This document shows positions 26,176 to 36,847 of a stretch of DNA of 64,000 nucleotides, in pieces. Where the stretch lies: positions 62,001 through 126,000 of the forward strand of contig JBBAFU010000009.1 of NCBI GenBank assembly GCA_041655275.1, read 5' to 3'. The translations under genes and the position numbers were made by a program. This stretch comes from JAJYRX01 sp041655275 (GTDB taxonomy: Bacteria; Pseudomonadota; Gammaproteobacteria; Burkholderiales; Burkholderiaceae_B). The notes under the pieces were generated by a model. That model was not told the DNA's origin, did no database searches, and saw nothing but the letters and a program-made list of their open reading frames with translations. Numbering within the stretch: the stretch's first letter is position 1; every line of letters begins with the position of its first letter.

Positions 26176-27822
26176 ATGATGGACCTCAACCCCATACTGC
26201 TCGCTCCCCGACGCGAGCGCATGATCCGCGAAGGCTACTGGCATGATCGGACCATCAATGACTATCTGGATGACTGTCTGGCAAGCCGCCCGGACAAGCT
26301 TGCGCTGAATGCGCTGCGCGTCGATGACGATGTGCAGACGCGCTTCACCTACCGCGAAATGGCGGCCCTGGCGGATCGCATCGCGGTCGGCCTGTCGCGC
26401 CTGGGCATTGGAAAGAATGATGTCGTCGCCTGCCAGCTGCCTAACTGGTGGCAATTCACGCTCACCTACCTGGCCTGCTCGCGCCTGGGTGCGGTCATGA
26501 ATCCGCTCATGCATATCTTCCGTGAACGCGAGCTTTCCTTCATGCTCAGGCATGGCGAAGCCAAGGTACTCATCGTGCCCAAGGCTTTCCGCGGCTTTGA
26601 CTTCGAAGCCATGGCCAATGACCTGGCGGAAAGCCTGCCCGACCTGCGCCACATCGTCGTGGTCGATGGCGAAGGCGACAACAGCTACGAGGCGCTGCTG
26701 ACGGCGCCCGAGTGGGAAAAGGAAGGCGATGCGGCCACCATCCTGCTGGCGAACCGCCCCGGGCCCGACGATGTCACCCAGCTCATCTACACCTCGGGCA
26801 CCACGGGCGAGCCCAAGGGCGTGATGCATACCGTCAACACGCTGGGCGCGAACATCATACCGTTTGCACAACGCCTTGATCTTGGAGAGGATTCCGTTGT
26901 CCTCATGGCCTCGCCCATGGCACACCAGACCGGTTTCATGTACGGCCTGATGATGCCCATCATGCTCAAGGGCACCGCCGTGCTGCAGGATGTATGGAAT
27001 CCGCAGCGCGCCATTGCACTGGCCAATGAACATGGCGTCACCTTCACCATGGCATCCACCCCCTTCCTGACCGACCTCGCGCAGGCCGTGCAGACGGGCG
27101 GCCGGTCCATCCCGACGCTGCGCACCTTCCTGTGCGCCGGGGCGCCCATACCGGGCCCGCTGGTCGAACAGGCCCAGACGCACCTGGGTGCCAAGGTCGT
27201 CTCCGCCTGGGGCATGAGCGAAAACGGCGCCGTCACCTCCACACTGCTGGATGACCCCGACGAGCGCGCCTGCAATACCGATGGCCGCCCCTTCCCGGGC
27301 GTCGAGATCAGGATCGTCGACGCCCGGGATGCGGACTTGCCCACGGGCGAGGCGGGGCGCCTGCTGCTGCGGGCCTGCTCCAACTTCGGCGGCTATCTCA
27401 AGCGGCCCGAACTCAATCAGACGGATGAGGATGACTGGTTCGATACCGGCGATCTTGCCTACAAGGACGAGCAGGGCTATATCCGCATCACCGGGCGCAG
27501 CAAGGACGTCATCATCCGCGGCGGCGAGAACATTCCTGTGGTCGAGATCGAGTCCCTGCTCTACCGGCATCCGGCCATCGCCCAGGTGGCCATCATCGCC
27601 TATCCGGATGAACGCCTTGGCGAGCGCGCCTGCGCAGTCGTCGTGCCCAAGGCGGACCAGAGCATCACGCTGGACGATGTGGTCGATTACCTGAAATCGC
27701 GCAAGGTGGCCATCAACTACATCCCCGAGAAGCTGGAAATCGTGGACGCGATGCCCGCCACGCCGTCGGGCAAGATCCAGAAATTCCGGCTGCGCGACAT
27801 GTTCGCCGGGCAGAATCGCTGA
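26176..27822 (+). CDS. aliA: AMP-forming acyl-CoA synthetase, probable cyclohexanecarboxylate-CoA ligase
   Basis: 548 residues from ATG at 26176, with GGAGA 3 bases before; an upstream in-frame ATG at 26122 lies inside aliB. ANL superfamily: P-loop-like YTSGTTGEPKG near 200, WGMSENGAVTS near 340, DTGDLAYKDEQGY near 420 and catalytic Lys in TPSGKIQK near 535. Activates the imported acid with ATP and CoA. Its place in the badHI-aliB-badK set assigns alicyclic substrates. Confidence 0.82.
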   Translation: MMDLNPILLAPRRERMIREGYWHDRTINDYLDDCLASRPDKLALNALRVDDDVQTRFTYREMAALADRIAVGLSRLGIGKNDVVACQLPNWWQFTLTYLACSRLGAVMNPLMHIFRERELSFMLRHGEAKVLIVPKAFRGFDFEAMANDLAESLPDLRHIVVVDGEGDNSYEALLTAPEWEKEGDAATILLANRPGPDDVTQLIYTSGTTGEPKGVMHTVNTLGANIIPFAQRLDLGEDSVVLMASPMAHQTGFMYGLMMPIMLKGTAVLQDVWNPQRAIALANEHGVTFTMASTPFLTDLAQAVQTGGRSIPTLRTFLCAGAPIPGPLVEQAQTHLGAKVVSAWGMSENGAVTSTLLDDPDERACNTDGRPFPGVEIRIVDARDADLPTGEAGRLLLRACSNFGGYLKRPELNQTDEDDWFDTGDLAYKDEQGYIRITGRSKDVIIRGGENIPVVEIESLLYRHPAIAQVAIIAYPDERLGERACAVVVPKADQSITLDDVVDYLKSRKVAINYIPEKLEIVDAMPATPSGKIQKFRLRDMFAGQNR

Positions 27823-27835
27823 GGAGCGCTGTACT

Positions 27836-28606
27836 GTGGCTTTCATTGAACAGGCCGTTCACGGCCGGGTGGGGATATTGCGCCTGACCCGGCCCGAGAC
27901 GCTGAATGCGCTCAACGATGCGCTCATGGACGAACTGGGTGCCGCCCTGCGCACACTGGACGCCGATGCACAGATCGGGACCATCATCCTTACCGGGAGC
28001 GACAAGGCTTTTGCCGCCGGTGCGGAGATCGGCGCGATGACGCAATGGCGCTACGCGGACGTCAGCGGCGCCCGCTTCATCACGCGCAACTGGGAAGTCA
28101 TCCGCGAGGTGCGCAAGCCGGTCCTGGCCGCCGTCGCCGGCTATGCCTTCGGCGGCGGCTGCGAGCTCGCCCTTGCCTGCGACATCATCATCGCTGCCGA
28201 GTCCGCGCGTTTCGCCCTGCCCGAGATCAAGCTCGCCCTGCTCCCCGGCGCCGGCGGAACGCAGCGGCTGCCGCGCGCCATCGGCAAGGCCAAGGCCATG
28301 GACATGTGCCTGTCCGGGCGCGTGCTCGATGCCCATGAGGCCGATCGCTACGGCCTGGTGTCGCGCGTGGTGAGCGACGACCGCCTGATGGATGAAAGCC
28401 TGGAGCTTGCGGGCCGCATCGCCGCGTTTTCACTGCCGGCATTGATGGCCGTGAAGGAATCCATCAACCGCAGCTGCGAAAGCTCGCTCAGCGAAGGCAT
28501 ACGGTTCGAGCGGCAGGCATTGTATGCTCGCTTCGCAAGCGAGGATGCGCATGAAGGCATGCAGGCCTTCATGGAAAGGCGCAATCCCCGCTTCCGGCAC
28601 CGTTAA
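27836..28606 (+). CDS. badK: Cyclohex-1-ene-1-carboxyl-CoA hydratase
   Basis: 256 residues, GTG start at 27836 with GAGGAG upstream. Crotonase fold; the two general acid-base residues are Glu110 (GGGCELALACD) and Glu130 (LPEIKLALLPGAGGTQRLPR). It is very like R. palustris BadK as I remember it (VLNALNDALMD, ITRNWE, ALPEIKL). Adds water to the cyclohexene ester to form 2-hydroxycyclohexanecarboxyl-CoA, the substrate of BadH. Confidence 0.88.
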   Translation: MAFIEQAVHGRVGILRLTRPETLNALNDALMDELGAALRTLDADAQIGTIILTGSDKAFAAGAEIGAMTQWRYADVSGARFITRNWEVIREVRKPVLAAVAGYAFGGGCELALACDIIIAAESARFALPEIKLALLPGAGGTQRLPRAIGKAKAMDMCLSGRVLDAHEADRYGLVSRVVSDDRLMDESLELAGRIAAFSLPALMAVKESINRSCESSLSEGIRFERQALYARFASEDAHEGMQAFMERRNPRFRHR

Positions 28607-28627
28607 ATCACATCAGCGAGAAATTCC

Positions 28628-29791
28628 ATGGCTCTTGATCAAGAATCCTTCGACCTTCTGCTTCCTTCCATCCAGCGCTTCGTGCGCGAACGTCTCATGC
28701 CCGCCGAGGACCAGGTGGAGCACGACGACGCCGTGCCCGCCGACATCATCCGGGACATGAAGGACATGGGCCTGTTCGGCCTGTCCATTCCCGAGGCCTA
28801 CGGCGGCATCGGGCTGTCCATGGCCCAGGAGTGCCAGGTCGCCTACGAACTGGGCCAGACCGCCCTGGCGTTTCGCTCGGTCTTCGGTACCAACGTCGGC
28901 ATTGGCTCCCAGGGCATACTGATGGATGGTACGGAAGACCAGAAGCGCGAGCTGCTGCCGCGCGTGGCCAGTGGCGAACTCATCATGTCATTCGCCCTCA
29001 CGGAACCCGACGCCGGCTCGGATGCCGCTTCGCTGAAGACCCGCGCCGAAGCCGACGGGGACGACTACGTACTCAACGGCACCAAGCGTTTCATCACCAA
29101 CGCCCCTTCCGCCCACGCCTTCACACTGATGGCGCGCACCGGCGGGCCGGGTGCCTCGGGCGTATCGGCCTTCATCATCCCGGCGGACAGCCCCGGCCTG
29201 AGCCTGGGAAAGCTGGACCGCAAGATGGGCCAGCGCGGCACGCGCACCTGCGATGTGGTGCTGGAGGACGTGCGCGTGCCCGCCTCGGCCATCATCGGCG
29301 GCGTGCCCGGCCAGGGCTTCAGGACAGCCATGAAGGTGCTGGACCGGGGCCGGCTGCACATCTCGGCCGTGGCCTGCGGCATGGCGCAGCGCATACTCTC
29401 GGAATCCATTGCCTGGGCCGGCCAGCGGCGCCAGTTCGGGCGCACCCTGGGCGAGTTCCAGCTGATCCAGGCCATGCTGGCGGACAGCCAGGCGGAGCTG
29501 CTGGCCGGCTGGTCCCTGGTGCAGGATGTTGCGCGGCGCTTCGACGCCAGGCCGGCAGGCGCCTCGGACCCCGATGTTTCCATGAGGGTGTCCTGCAGCA
29601 AGATGTTCTGCACCGAGATGGTGGGCCGCGTGGCCGACCGCGGTGTGCAGATCCACGGCGGTGCCGGCTACATGAATGAAACCAAGGTGGAGCGCTTCTA
29701 CCGCGATGTGCGCCTGCTGCGCCTGTACGAAGGCACGACACAGATCCAGCAGATCATCATCGGGCGTGCGCTCATGCGACAGGACGGCTGA
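28628..29791 (+). CDS. badJ: Second acyl-CoA dehydrogenase (BadJ-like)
   Basis: 387 residues. Acyl-CoA dehydrogenase signatures ALTEPDAGSDAASL near 122 and GGAGYMNETKVERFYRD near 345; the usual catalytic Glu is retained in LYEGTTQIQQ near 367, unlike the Asp in the aliB product. In R. palustris badJ encodes an acyl-CoA dehydrogenase of the same locus. It may share the ring desaturation or act on pimeloyl-CoA or another downstream ester. One base separates its stop from livH. Confidence 0.75.
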   Translation: MALDQESFDLLLPSIQRFVRERLMPAEDQVEHDDAVPADIIRDMKDMGLFGLSIPEAYGGIGLSMAQECQVAYELGQTALAFRSVFGTNVGIGSQGILMDGTEDQKRELLPRVASGELIMSFALTEPDAGSDAASLKTRAEADGDDYVLNGTKRFITNAPSAHAFTLMARTGGPGASGVSAFIIPADSPGLSLGKLDRKMGQRGTRTCDVVLEDVRVPASAIIGGVPGQGFRTAMKVLDRGRLHISAVACGMAQRILSESIAWAGQRRQFGRTLGEFQLIQAMLADSQAELLAGWSLVQDVARRFDARPAGASDPDVSMRVSCSKMFCTEMVGRVADRGVQIHGGAGYMNETKVERFYRDVRLLRLYEGTTQIQQIIIGRALMRQDG

Positions 29792-29792
29792 C

Positions 29793-30644
29793 ATGCTTGC
29801 CATCCACCTGTTCAATGGCCTGGTCTACGGGGCACTGCTCATCATCATCAGCTCGGGCCTGGCACTCATCTACGGCCTGCGGCGCGTGGTGAACTTCGCC
29901 CACGGGGCGCTCTACATGCTGGGCGCCTATCTTGGCTTTGCCATCATGCAGGCCAGCAACTTCTGGGTGGCGCTGGTCCTGGCGCCCGCAGCCATGGCCT
30001 TTCTGGGTGTCCTGCTGGATCGCTACGGCTTTCGCCTGCTCCAGGATCGCGAGCCGCTGAGCGTGATGCTGGTGACGTTCGGCTTGCTGCTGATCCTGGA
30101 GGATGTGGTCGTCTTCATCTGGGGCAAGACCAACTATTCCATCTTCACTCCGGAATTGCTGCACTTCTCCGTCACACTGTTCGGCGAGTCCGTGCCGGCC
30201 TATCGCGTGGCTGTCCTGTTCATGGGTGTCCTGGTGGCTGTCGGGTTGACGGCCTGGCTGCGATTCTCGCGCGTGGGGCTCTACGTGCGGGCCGCAAGCA
30301 CGGACCCGGTAACGACCTCCATGCAAGGGGTGAATACCGACCTGATCAGCGCCGGCGTCGTCGGCCTGGGCTGCGCGCTCGCCGGACTGGCCGGCATCGT
30401 GGCCGCCCCTTTCCTGTCCCTTTCCCCCAGCATGGGCTCGGACGTGCTGATCGACTCCTTCGTCGTCGTCGTGATCGGCGGCCTGGGTTCACTGGGCGGC
30501 GCCTTTCTGGTGGCCGTCCTGCTCGGGATCATCCAGACCCTGGGCGCCGTCTACATGCCCGCCATCGCCGTACTGCTCCCCTTCATGCTCATGATTGCCG
30601 TGCTCATCTGGAAGCCCTCGGGCCTGGCCGGCAGCCGCACCTGA
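29793..30644 (+). CDS. livH: Branched-chain-type ABC transporter permease (LivH)
   Basis: 283 residues from ATG at 29793. LivH signatures NGLVYGALLIIISSGLALIYG at the start, VVNFAHGALYMLGAY near 33 and VVVIGGLGSLGGAF near 230. Seven to eight helices. Starts one base after badJ, so it belongs to the alicyclic operon; the importer probably carries cyclohexanecarboxylate or related acids rather than amino acids. Confidence 0.88.
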   Translation: MLAIHLFNGLVYGALLIIISSGLALIYGLRRVVNFAHGALYMLGAYLGFAIMQASNFWVALVLAPAAMAFLGVLLDRYGFRLLQDREPLSVMLVTFGLLLILEDVVVFIWGKTNYSIFTPELLHFSVTLFGESVPAYRVAVLFMGVLVAVGLTAWLRFSRVGLYVRAASTDPVTTSMQGVNTDLISAGVVGLGCALAGLAGIVAAPFLSLSPSMGSDVLIDSFVVVVIGGLGSLGGAFLVAVLLGIIQTLGAVYMPAIAVLLPFMLMIAVLIWKPSGLAGSRT

Positions 30645-30660
30645 TCCGAGGAAGACGCCC

Positions 30661-31632
30661 ATGCACAGCCTTCGCGTCCCTGCCCTGCTCCTGATCGTAG
30701 GCATTCTTGTCACCCAGTTCGTCCAGTCCGGCAGTCTGTACAGCATCTTCACGCAGGCAGTCATCTACGCGATCTTCGCCCTGGGCATCGGCATCCTGCT
30801 GCGCCAGAACGGCCTGGTCAGCTTCGGACATGCGCTGTACTTCGGCATGGCGGGTTATGGCATGGGCATACTGCTGGCCGGGAGCGGCATGCCGGCCGAG
30901 GCGGCCATGCTGCTGGTGCTGCTGGTCATGGGCCTGTCGGCCTTCCTCATCGGCCTGGTCATTGTCCGCGTACCCGGCATTGCCTTCAGTATGCTCACAC
31001 TGGCCATGGGCCAGATGTCCTATCTGCTGGCATCACGTGCACGCGGCGTCACCGGTGGCGCCGATGGCATGGGCATTGCCTGGCCGGCCCAGGTCTTCGG
31101 GGTCTCGCAGTCGGTGCTCCTGAAACCACCCACCTTCTTCCTGATCAGCTGGTGCATCATGGTGGCCGTGCTGCTGGTGGTTTCGCTCATCCTGGCCACG
31201 CGCTTCGGCAGCATCAGCGAAGCCATCCGCGACAACGAGGAGCGCGCCCGCTTCATCGGCATTCGCACAACGGTGCCACGTGCGCTCATCTACGCGCTCT
31301 CGGCTGTGGTGACCGGCATCGCCGGCCTGCTCTCCTCGCTGAACTCGGGTTTCATCTCCCCCGAAAGCCTGCACTGGAGCGTATCGGCCATCGCCCTGCT
31401 CATGGTCATCGTCGGCGGCTTCCGGCAACTTGCCGGCCCCATCGTGGGTGCCATCGTCTATGTCCTTATCAAGGATGTACTGGGCGATCTGGCCACACAT
31501 TCCATGGCCATCTTCGGCACGGCACTCATCATCGTCATCGTCTTTGCGCCCGAGGGCATCGCCGGGGTCCTGCGGCACTGGCTGCGACGCCCACAGACCG
31601 CTGCAAGCGCAAATGAGCTTCCGGGTTCCTGA
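30661..31632 (+). CDS. livM: Branched-chain-type ABC transporter permease (LivM)
   Basis: 323 residues from ATG at 30661 with GAGGAAG upstream. LivM signatures GLVSFGHALYFGMAGYG near 53, AIRDNEERARFIGI near 190 and GGFRQLAGPIVGA near 255. Second membrane subunit; 16 bp after livH and 2 bp before livG. Confidence 0.88.
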   Translation: MHSLRVPALLLIVGILVTQFVQSGSLYSIFTQAVIYAIFALGIGILLRQNGLVSFGHALYFGMAGYGMGILLAGSGMPAEAAMLLVLLVMGLSAFLIGLVIVRVPGIAFSMLTLAMGQMSYLLASRARGVTGGADGMGIAWPAQVFGVSQSVLLKPPTFFLISWCIMVAVLLVVSLILATRFGSISEAIRDNEERARFIGIRTTVPRALIYALSAVVTGIAGLLSSLNSGFISPESLHWSVSAIALLMVIVGGFRQLAGPIVGAIVYVLIKDVLGDLATHSMAIFGTALIIVIVFAPEGIAGVLRHWLRRPQTAASANELPGS

Positions 31633-31634
31633 TC

Positions 31635-32381
31635 ATGGCTGATACAGAAAAGAAAACAGAAGTGGACACCCATGTCCTGCAGGCGCTGGACGTATCGGTG
31701 CACTACGGCGGCATCCGTGCCCTGGACGGCGTATCACTGCACTTGCGCAAGGGTCAGGTACTGGGCCTCATAGGCCCCAACGGCGCAGGCAAGTCGACCG
31801 TGATCGACGCCATCACCGGCCGGCTGACACTCACGCGCGGCCGGATTGTCCTGGATGGCGAAGACATCACGACATTGAGCGCAGAGCAGCGCCGCAAGCG
31901 GGGTATCTCGCGCAGCTTCCAGCGCACCAGCATCTTCGGCGGCATGAGCGTCTACCGCCAGGTGGAGCTGGCCGCCCACATGACAGGCCTTGCCGACGCC
32001 AGGGATGATGCACTGGACATCCTGGCCGAGCTGGACCTGCTGCGCCTGCGGGACACCCTGGGCGAAGACCTGGGCTATGGCGAGCAGCGACGCCTGGATC
32101 TGGCCCTGGCTCTCGCCGGGCGTCCACGCGTGCTGCTGCTCGACGAACCCATGGCGGGGCTGACCATGCAGGAATCCATGGACATGGCCGAGCATCTGAA
32201 GGCCCTGACAACACGGCGCCAGGTATCGGTGCTTCTGGTCGAACACGATATGGATGTCGTCTTTCGCATCTGTGACGCCGTGACCGTCTTCGAGCTCGGC
32301 GTGGTGATTGCCGACGGTGATCCCGCCGCGGTGCGCGCCGATGCCCGCGTGCGTGAAGCCTATCTGGGGAGTGCTGCATGA
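31635..32381 (+). CDS. livG: ABC transporter ATPase (LivG)
   Basis: 248 residues. Walker A GPNGAGKS near 47, signature LGYGEQRRL near 146, Walker B VLLLDEPMAGL near 163, switch His in LLVEHDMD. Belongs to the LivG branch (GISRSFQRTSIF). The last bases overlap livF by 4 bp. Confidence 0.9.
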   Translation: MADTEKKTEVDTHVLQALDVSVHYGGIRALDGVSLHLRKGQVLGLIGPNGAGKSTVIDAITGRLTLTRGRIVLDGEDITTLSAEQRRKRGISRSFQRTSIFGGMSVYRQVELAAHMTGLADARDDALDILAELDLLRLRDTLGEDLGYGEQRRLDLALALAGRPRVLLLDEPMAGLTMQESMDMAEHLKALTTRRQVSVLLVEHDMDVVFRICDAVTVFELGVVIADGDPAAVRADARVREAYLGSAA

Positions 32382-33082
32382 AGCCGCTGCTCGAACTCGG
32401 GGACGTGCACGCCTTCTATGGCGCGGCGCACATCCTTCACGGCGTGACGCTGGAAGTGAAGCCCGGGGAACGGGTTGCACTCATCGGACGCAATGGCGTG
32501 GGCAAGACGACCGTGGTCAACACCATCCTCGGTCTTGCGCAGATGCGCCAGGGAAGCATCCACGTCGCAGGGACGCGCCTGCGGCGCCCGCGCCCCTACC
32601 TGGTGGCACAGCATGGTGTGGTCATCGTGCCGCAGGGGCGGCGCATCATCGCGAACTTGAGTGTCGAGGAGAACCTCATCCTGGGTGCAGCGCCGGGACG
32701 CAAGGGCATGTGGAACCTGGACGGGATCTATCGCCTGTTTCCCATCCTGAAGGAGCGTGCGCACACGCGTGGCACCGCCCTCTCGGGCGGACAGCAGCAG
32801 ATGCTCGCTGTGGGACGCGCCCTGATGAGCAACCCGGCCCTCATCCTGCTCGATGAGCCCACCGAGGGGCTCGCGCCCGTCATCGTCGATCAGCTGGCCG
32901 ACATTTTCAACCAGGTGGCCGATCACGGGACAGCCTTGTTGCTGATCGAACAGAACCTGAGTCTGGTCACCCGCGTGGCCCATCGCTACCTGGCGATGAC
33001 CAAGGGCAGCATCGTTGCGCGCGGTACCGTCTCGCAGTCAGAGGAGGGCATTGCCGAGATCGAACAACACATCACGGTGTGA
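32378..33082 (+). CDS. livF: ABC transporter ATPase (LivF)
   Basis: 234 residues. Walker A GRNGVGKT near 39, RRIIANLSVEENL near 88, signature LSGGQQQML near 131, Walker B LILLDEPTEGLAP near 150, LLIEQNL. Partner ATPase of LivG. Confidence 0.9.
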   Translation: MKPLLELGDVHAFYGAAHILHGVTLEVKPGERVALIGRNGVGKTTVVNTILGLAQMRQGSIHVAGTRLRRPRPYLVAQHGVVIVPQGRRIIANLSVEENLILGAAPGRKGMWNLDGIYRLFPILKERAHTRGTALSGGQQQMLAVGRALMSNPALILLDEPTEGLAPVIVDQLADIFNQVADHGTALLLIEQNLSLVTRVAHRYLAMTKGSIVARGTVSQSEEGIAEIEQHITV

Positions 33083-33143
33083 ATACTTGCTTCACCATGG
33101 GGCCGGCACAAGACAGCCGTCCCGAATTTCAAAGGAGACAAAC

Positions 33144-34331
33144 ATGACAACTCTGTCAAAGCTCAGACTCACGACTCTCGCCGCCCTGCTGGCGGCCACC
33201 CTGCCCCTGAGCGCGCAGGCGAAGGACCCTCTGAAGATCGCCCTCATCACTTCCGAATCGGGCCCCTTCTCCGCCATGGGCGTGGACGCCGCCAACGGCA
33301 TCCGCTTCGCCGTAGAGGAAATCAATGCCAAGGGCGGCGTGGACGGGCGCGAAGTCATCATCGCAACCGGGGATGACGAAAGCACGCCGGATGCCGGGCG
33401 CCGCGTCGCCGAGAAGCTGGTCCGGGACGGCCACCCCTTCATCATCGGACCCATCACTTCGGCGATCTCGCTCGCCATCAGCCAGAGCCTGATGCGCTGG
33501 GACGCCGCCTTCATCGGCACGATCAGCAAGGCTGACAAGCTCACGGGCGACACCTGCAATCCGCGCTTCATCCGCACCAACCACTCCGACGCCATGGATC
33601 TGGCCATGATCAAGGAATGGGTGGGCGACATCCCCGGCAAGAACTTCGCCATTCTGGCGGCGGACTATGTCTGGGGTCAGGATTCCGCCAAATCCTTTGA
33701 AGAAACAATGAAGGCGCATGACAAGAACGTCACGCTCAAGCTGTTCGCACCGCTGGGCACCAAGGATTACGCTCCCTATATTCAGCAGCTCAAGGCCGCC
33801 AAGGTCGATGCCATCTGGCATGCTGACGTCTCGGGCGCCGTGGCCTTCATCAAACAGGCGGCCGACTTCGATCTGATTCCGGGGACACCCATCATCGGCC
33901 ACGCGCTGCTGTCGGATTTCCTCATCAAGGCCACCGGCAATGCCATGGAAGGCATTCCAGGCAACGTCGGCTTCACGGCCGATGTCGACACGCCGCGGGC
34001 CAGGGCTTTTGTAGAAGCCTTCCAGGCCAGGCATCAGCGCCTGCCCTCCGATACGGAAGCCCAGACCTACAACGGCGCACTGATCCTGTTCCAGGGCGTC
34101 GAGATGGCAGGCAGCGTGGAGCCCGAAGCGGTCATGAAGGCCCTGCGGGGCGCCGAGGTTGAAACACTGTACGGGCGCCACCTGATCCGTGCGGACGACA
34201 ACCAGCTGGTCATTCCCAATTACGTCGCCCGGGTCATGACCAAGGACGGTGTGCTGCGCCCGGTCATCGAGCACAGCTATCCGGAAACCCTGACTCCGCC
34301 GCCCTCTCCCGAGTGCAAGATGCCGTCCTGA
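33144..34331 (+). CDS. ABC transporter periplasmic binding protein (Leu/Ile/Val-binding family)
   Basis: 395 residues from ATG at 33144 with AAAGGAG upstream. Signal peptide about 24 residues (ending SAQA-K), then a type I periplasmic-binding fold (IALITSESGPFSAMGVDAANG). Last gene of the badH-to-importer run. Members of this family bind aromatic and alicyclic carboxylates as well as amino acids; the operon suggests an alicyclic acid. A tandem repeat begins 15 bp after the stop. Confidence 0.85.
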   Translation: MTTLSKLRLTTLAALLAATLPLSAQAKDPLKIALITSESGPFSAMGVDAANGIRFAVEEINAKGGVDGREVIIATGDDESTPDAGRRVAEKLVRDGHPFIIGPITSAISLAISQSLMRWDAAFIGTISKADKLTGDTCNPRFIRTNHSDAMDLAMIKEWVGDIPGKNFAILAADYVWGQDSAKSFEETMKAHDKNVTLKLFAPLGTKDYAPYIQQLKAAKVDAIWHADVSGAVAFIKQAADFDLIPGTPIIGHALLSDFLIKATGNAMEGIPGNVGFTADVDTPRARAFVEAFQARHQRLPSDTEAQTYNGALILFQGVEMAGSVEPEAVMKALRGAEVETLYGRHLIRADDNQLVIPNYVARVMTKDGVLRPVIEHSYPETLTPPPSPECKMPS

Positions 34332-34345
34332 TCCTGCGGTAGCAG

Positions 34346-34387
34346 CTGCGGTTGCGGTTACAACTGCGGTTGCAACTGCGGTTACAA
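34346..34387. repeat. Short imperfect tandem repeat, 12-bp unit
   Basis: Units CTGCGGTTGCAA and CTGCGGTTACAA stand head to tail at 34364-34387, preceded by a degenerate copy from 34346. They cover the stop codon of selU and fill the gap to the importer gene. Each GTTGCAAC is self-complementary. No T tract is attached, so a terminator function is doubtful; slippage-prone DNA is the simplest reading. Confidence 0.75.
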
Positions 34388-35476
34388 CATCTGCGCCCGC
34401 AGCCAGGCCAGCACCGCCGCACGGGGCCCGCGAAAGACGACACGGCTGTCGCGGGCCTCGCGTTGCGAGGCATACATGGGATCGTAGTAATGCTTGAGCA
34501 GGAGCGTGATCCAGGCATCATGTGCCTGGGTGTCCCCCTGATCGCGATGCTGCTCGAGCGCATGCGTCATCAGCCTGGCCGCCTGCGCATGGCGCGCCCC
34601 GCCCAGGCGACGTGCAATGCGCGCCAGACTGCTCCCCAGCATTTCCGAAAGCTGTGCCCATGCCATCGCCGCATCATGGGTGTCCAGCAGTTCGGCCAGG
34701 GTGTCCAGCACATAGTCCTTGCGGATGCGTGCGATGCGCTCCTCGAATGACGCCTCCAGCCACACCAGAGGTGCGGACTGCATGCGCAGATGCAATGCGC
34801 GCGGCAGATTGCGCTGCCCGATGAAGCGGCTTTCATCTTCCACCACGAAATGGTTCAGACCCTGCACCCGGCGACGCAGGAAGTCCGCCGCAAGCGCATT
34901 TTCAAAATCGACCTGACCGGGCTGCCCACAAAGACGACGGCCAAAGCTCGAGCCCCGGTGCGCTGCATGGGCCTCCAGATCGATTGCCTGCACCACCTCG
35001 GCCAGCAACTCCGTCTTGCCGGTTCCCGTCAGCCCGCCCAGCACCGTGAAGTCGCATTGCGCCGCCACACGTTCATGGGTGTCCAGCAGAAAACTGCGCA
35101 AGGCCTTGTAGCCGCCGGCCACGCGCGGAATGCTGTAGCCGGCTTCGGCCAGCCACTGCCGGGCAATACCCGAGCGCTGTCCACCCCGGAAACACATGAC
35201 GACGGCATCCGGGTGAGCACGTACGAAACCGACCCAGGCCGCCAGACGGGCCTCGCGCAATGCTCCCGACACCAGCCGGTGCCCCAGCGCCAGCGCAGCC
35301 TGCGGCCCGTGCTGCTTGTAGCACAGGCCCACACGGCGCCGTTCTTCATCATCCATGAGAGGCAGATTGACGGCGCCGGGAATGGCGCCTGCACGAAACT
35401 CGACCGGAGCACGCACATCCAGCAAGGGAACGGCGCGGCCGAGCAGATCGGCCAGGTCGGTGATATCAGGCTTCAT
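34382..35476 (-). CDS. selU: tRNA 2-selenouridine/geranyl-2-thiouridine synthase
   Basis: 364 residues (also called MnmH). N-terminal rhodanese domain with active Cys in VMCFRGGQRSG (about residue 95) and a C-terminal P-loop domain with GGLTGTGKT near 148. Exchanges sulfur for selenium at the wobble 2-thiouridine of tRNAs for Lys, Glu and Gln. The selenium donor gene selD is not in the window. The last codons run into a 12-bp tandem repeat. Confidence 0.9.
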   Translation of the reverse strand: MKPDITDLADLLGRAVPLLDVRAPVEFRAGAIPGAVNLPLMDDEERRRVGLCYKQHGPQAALALGHRLVSGALREARLAAWVGFVRAHPDAVVMCFRGGQRSGIARQWLAEAGYSIPRVAGGYKALRSFLLDTHERVAAQCDFTVLGGLTGTGKTELLAEVVQAIDLEAHAAHRGSSFGRRLCGQPGQVDFENALAADFLRRRVQGLNHFVVEDESRFIGQRNLPRALHLRMQSAPLVWLEASFEERIARIRKDYVLDTLAELLDTHDAAMAWAQLSEMLGSSLARIARRLGGARHAQAARLMTHALEQHRDQGDTQAHDAWITLLLKHYYDPMYASQREARDSRVVFRGPRAAVLAWLRAQML

Positions 35477-35494
35477 GATGAAGACCCCGACGGA

Positions 35495-36836
<1,342 letters not shown>

Positions 36837-36847
<11 letters not shown>

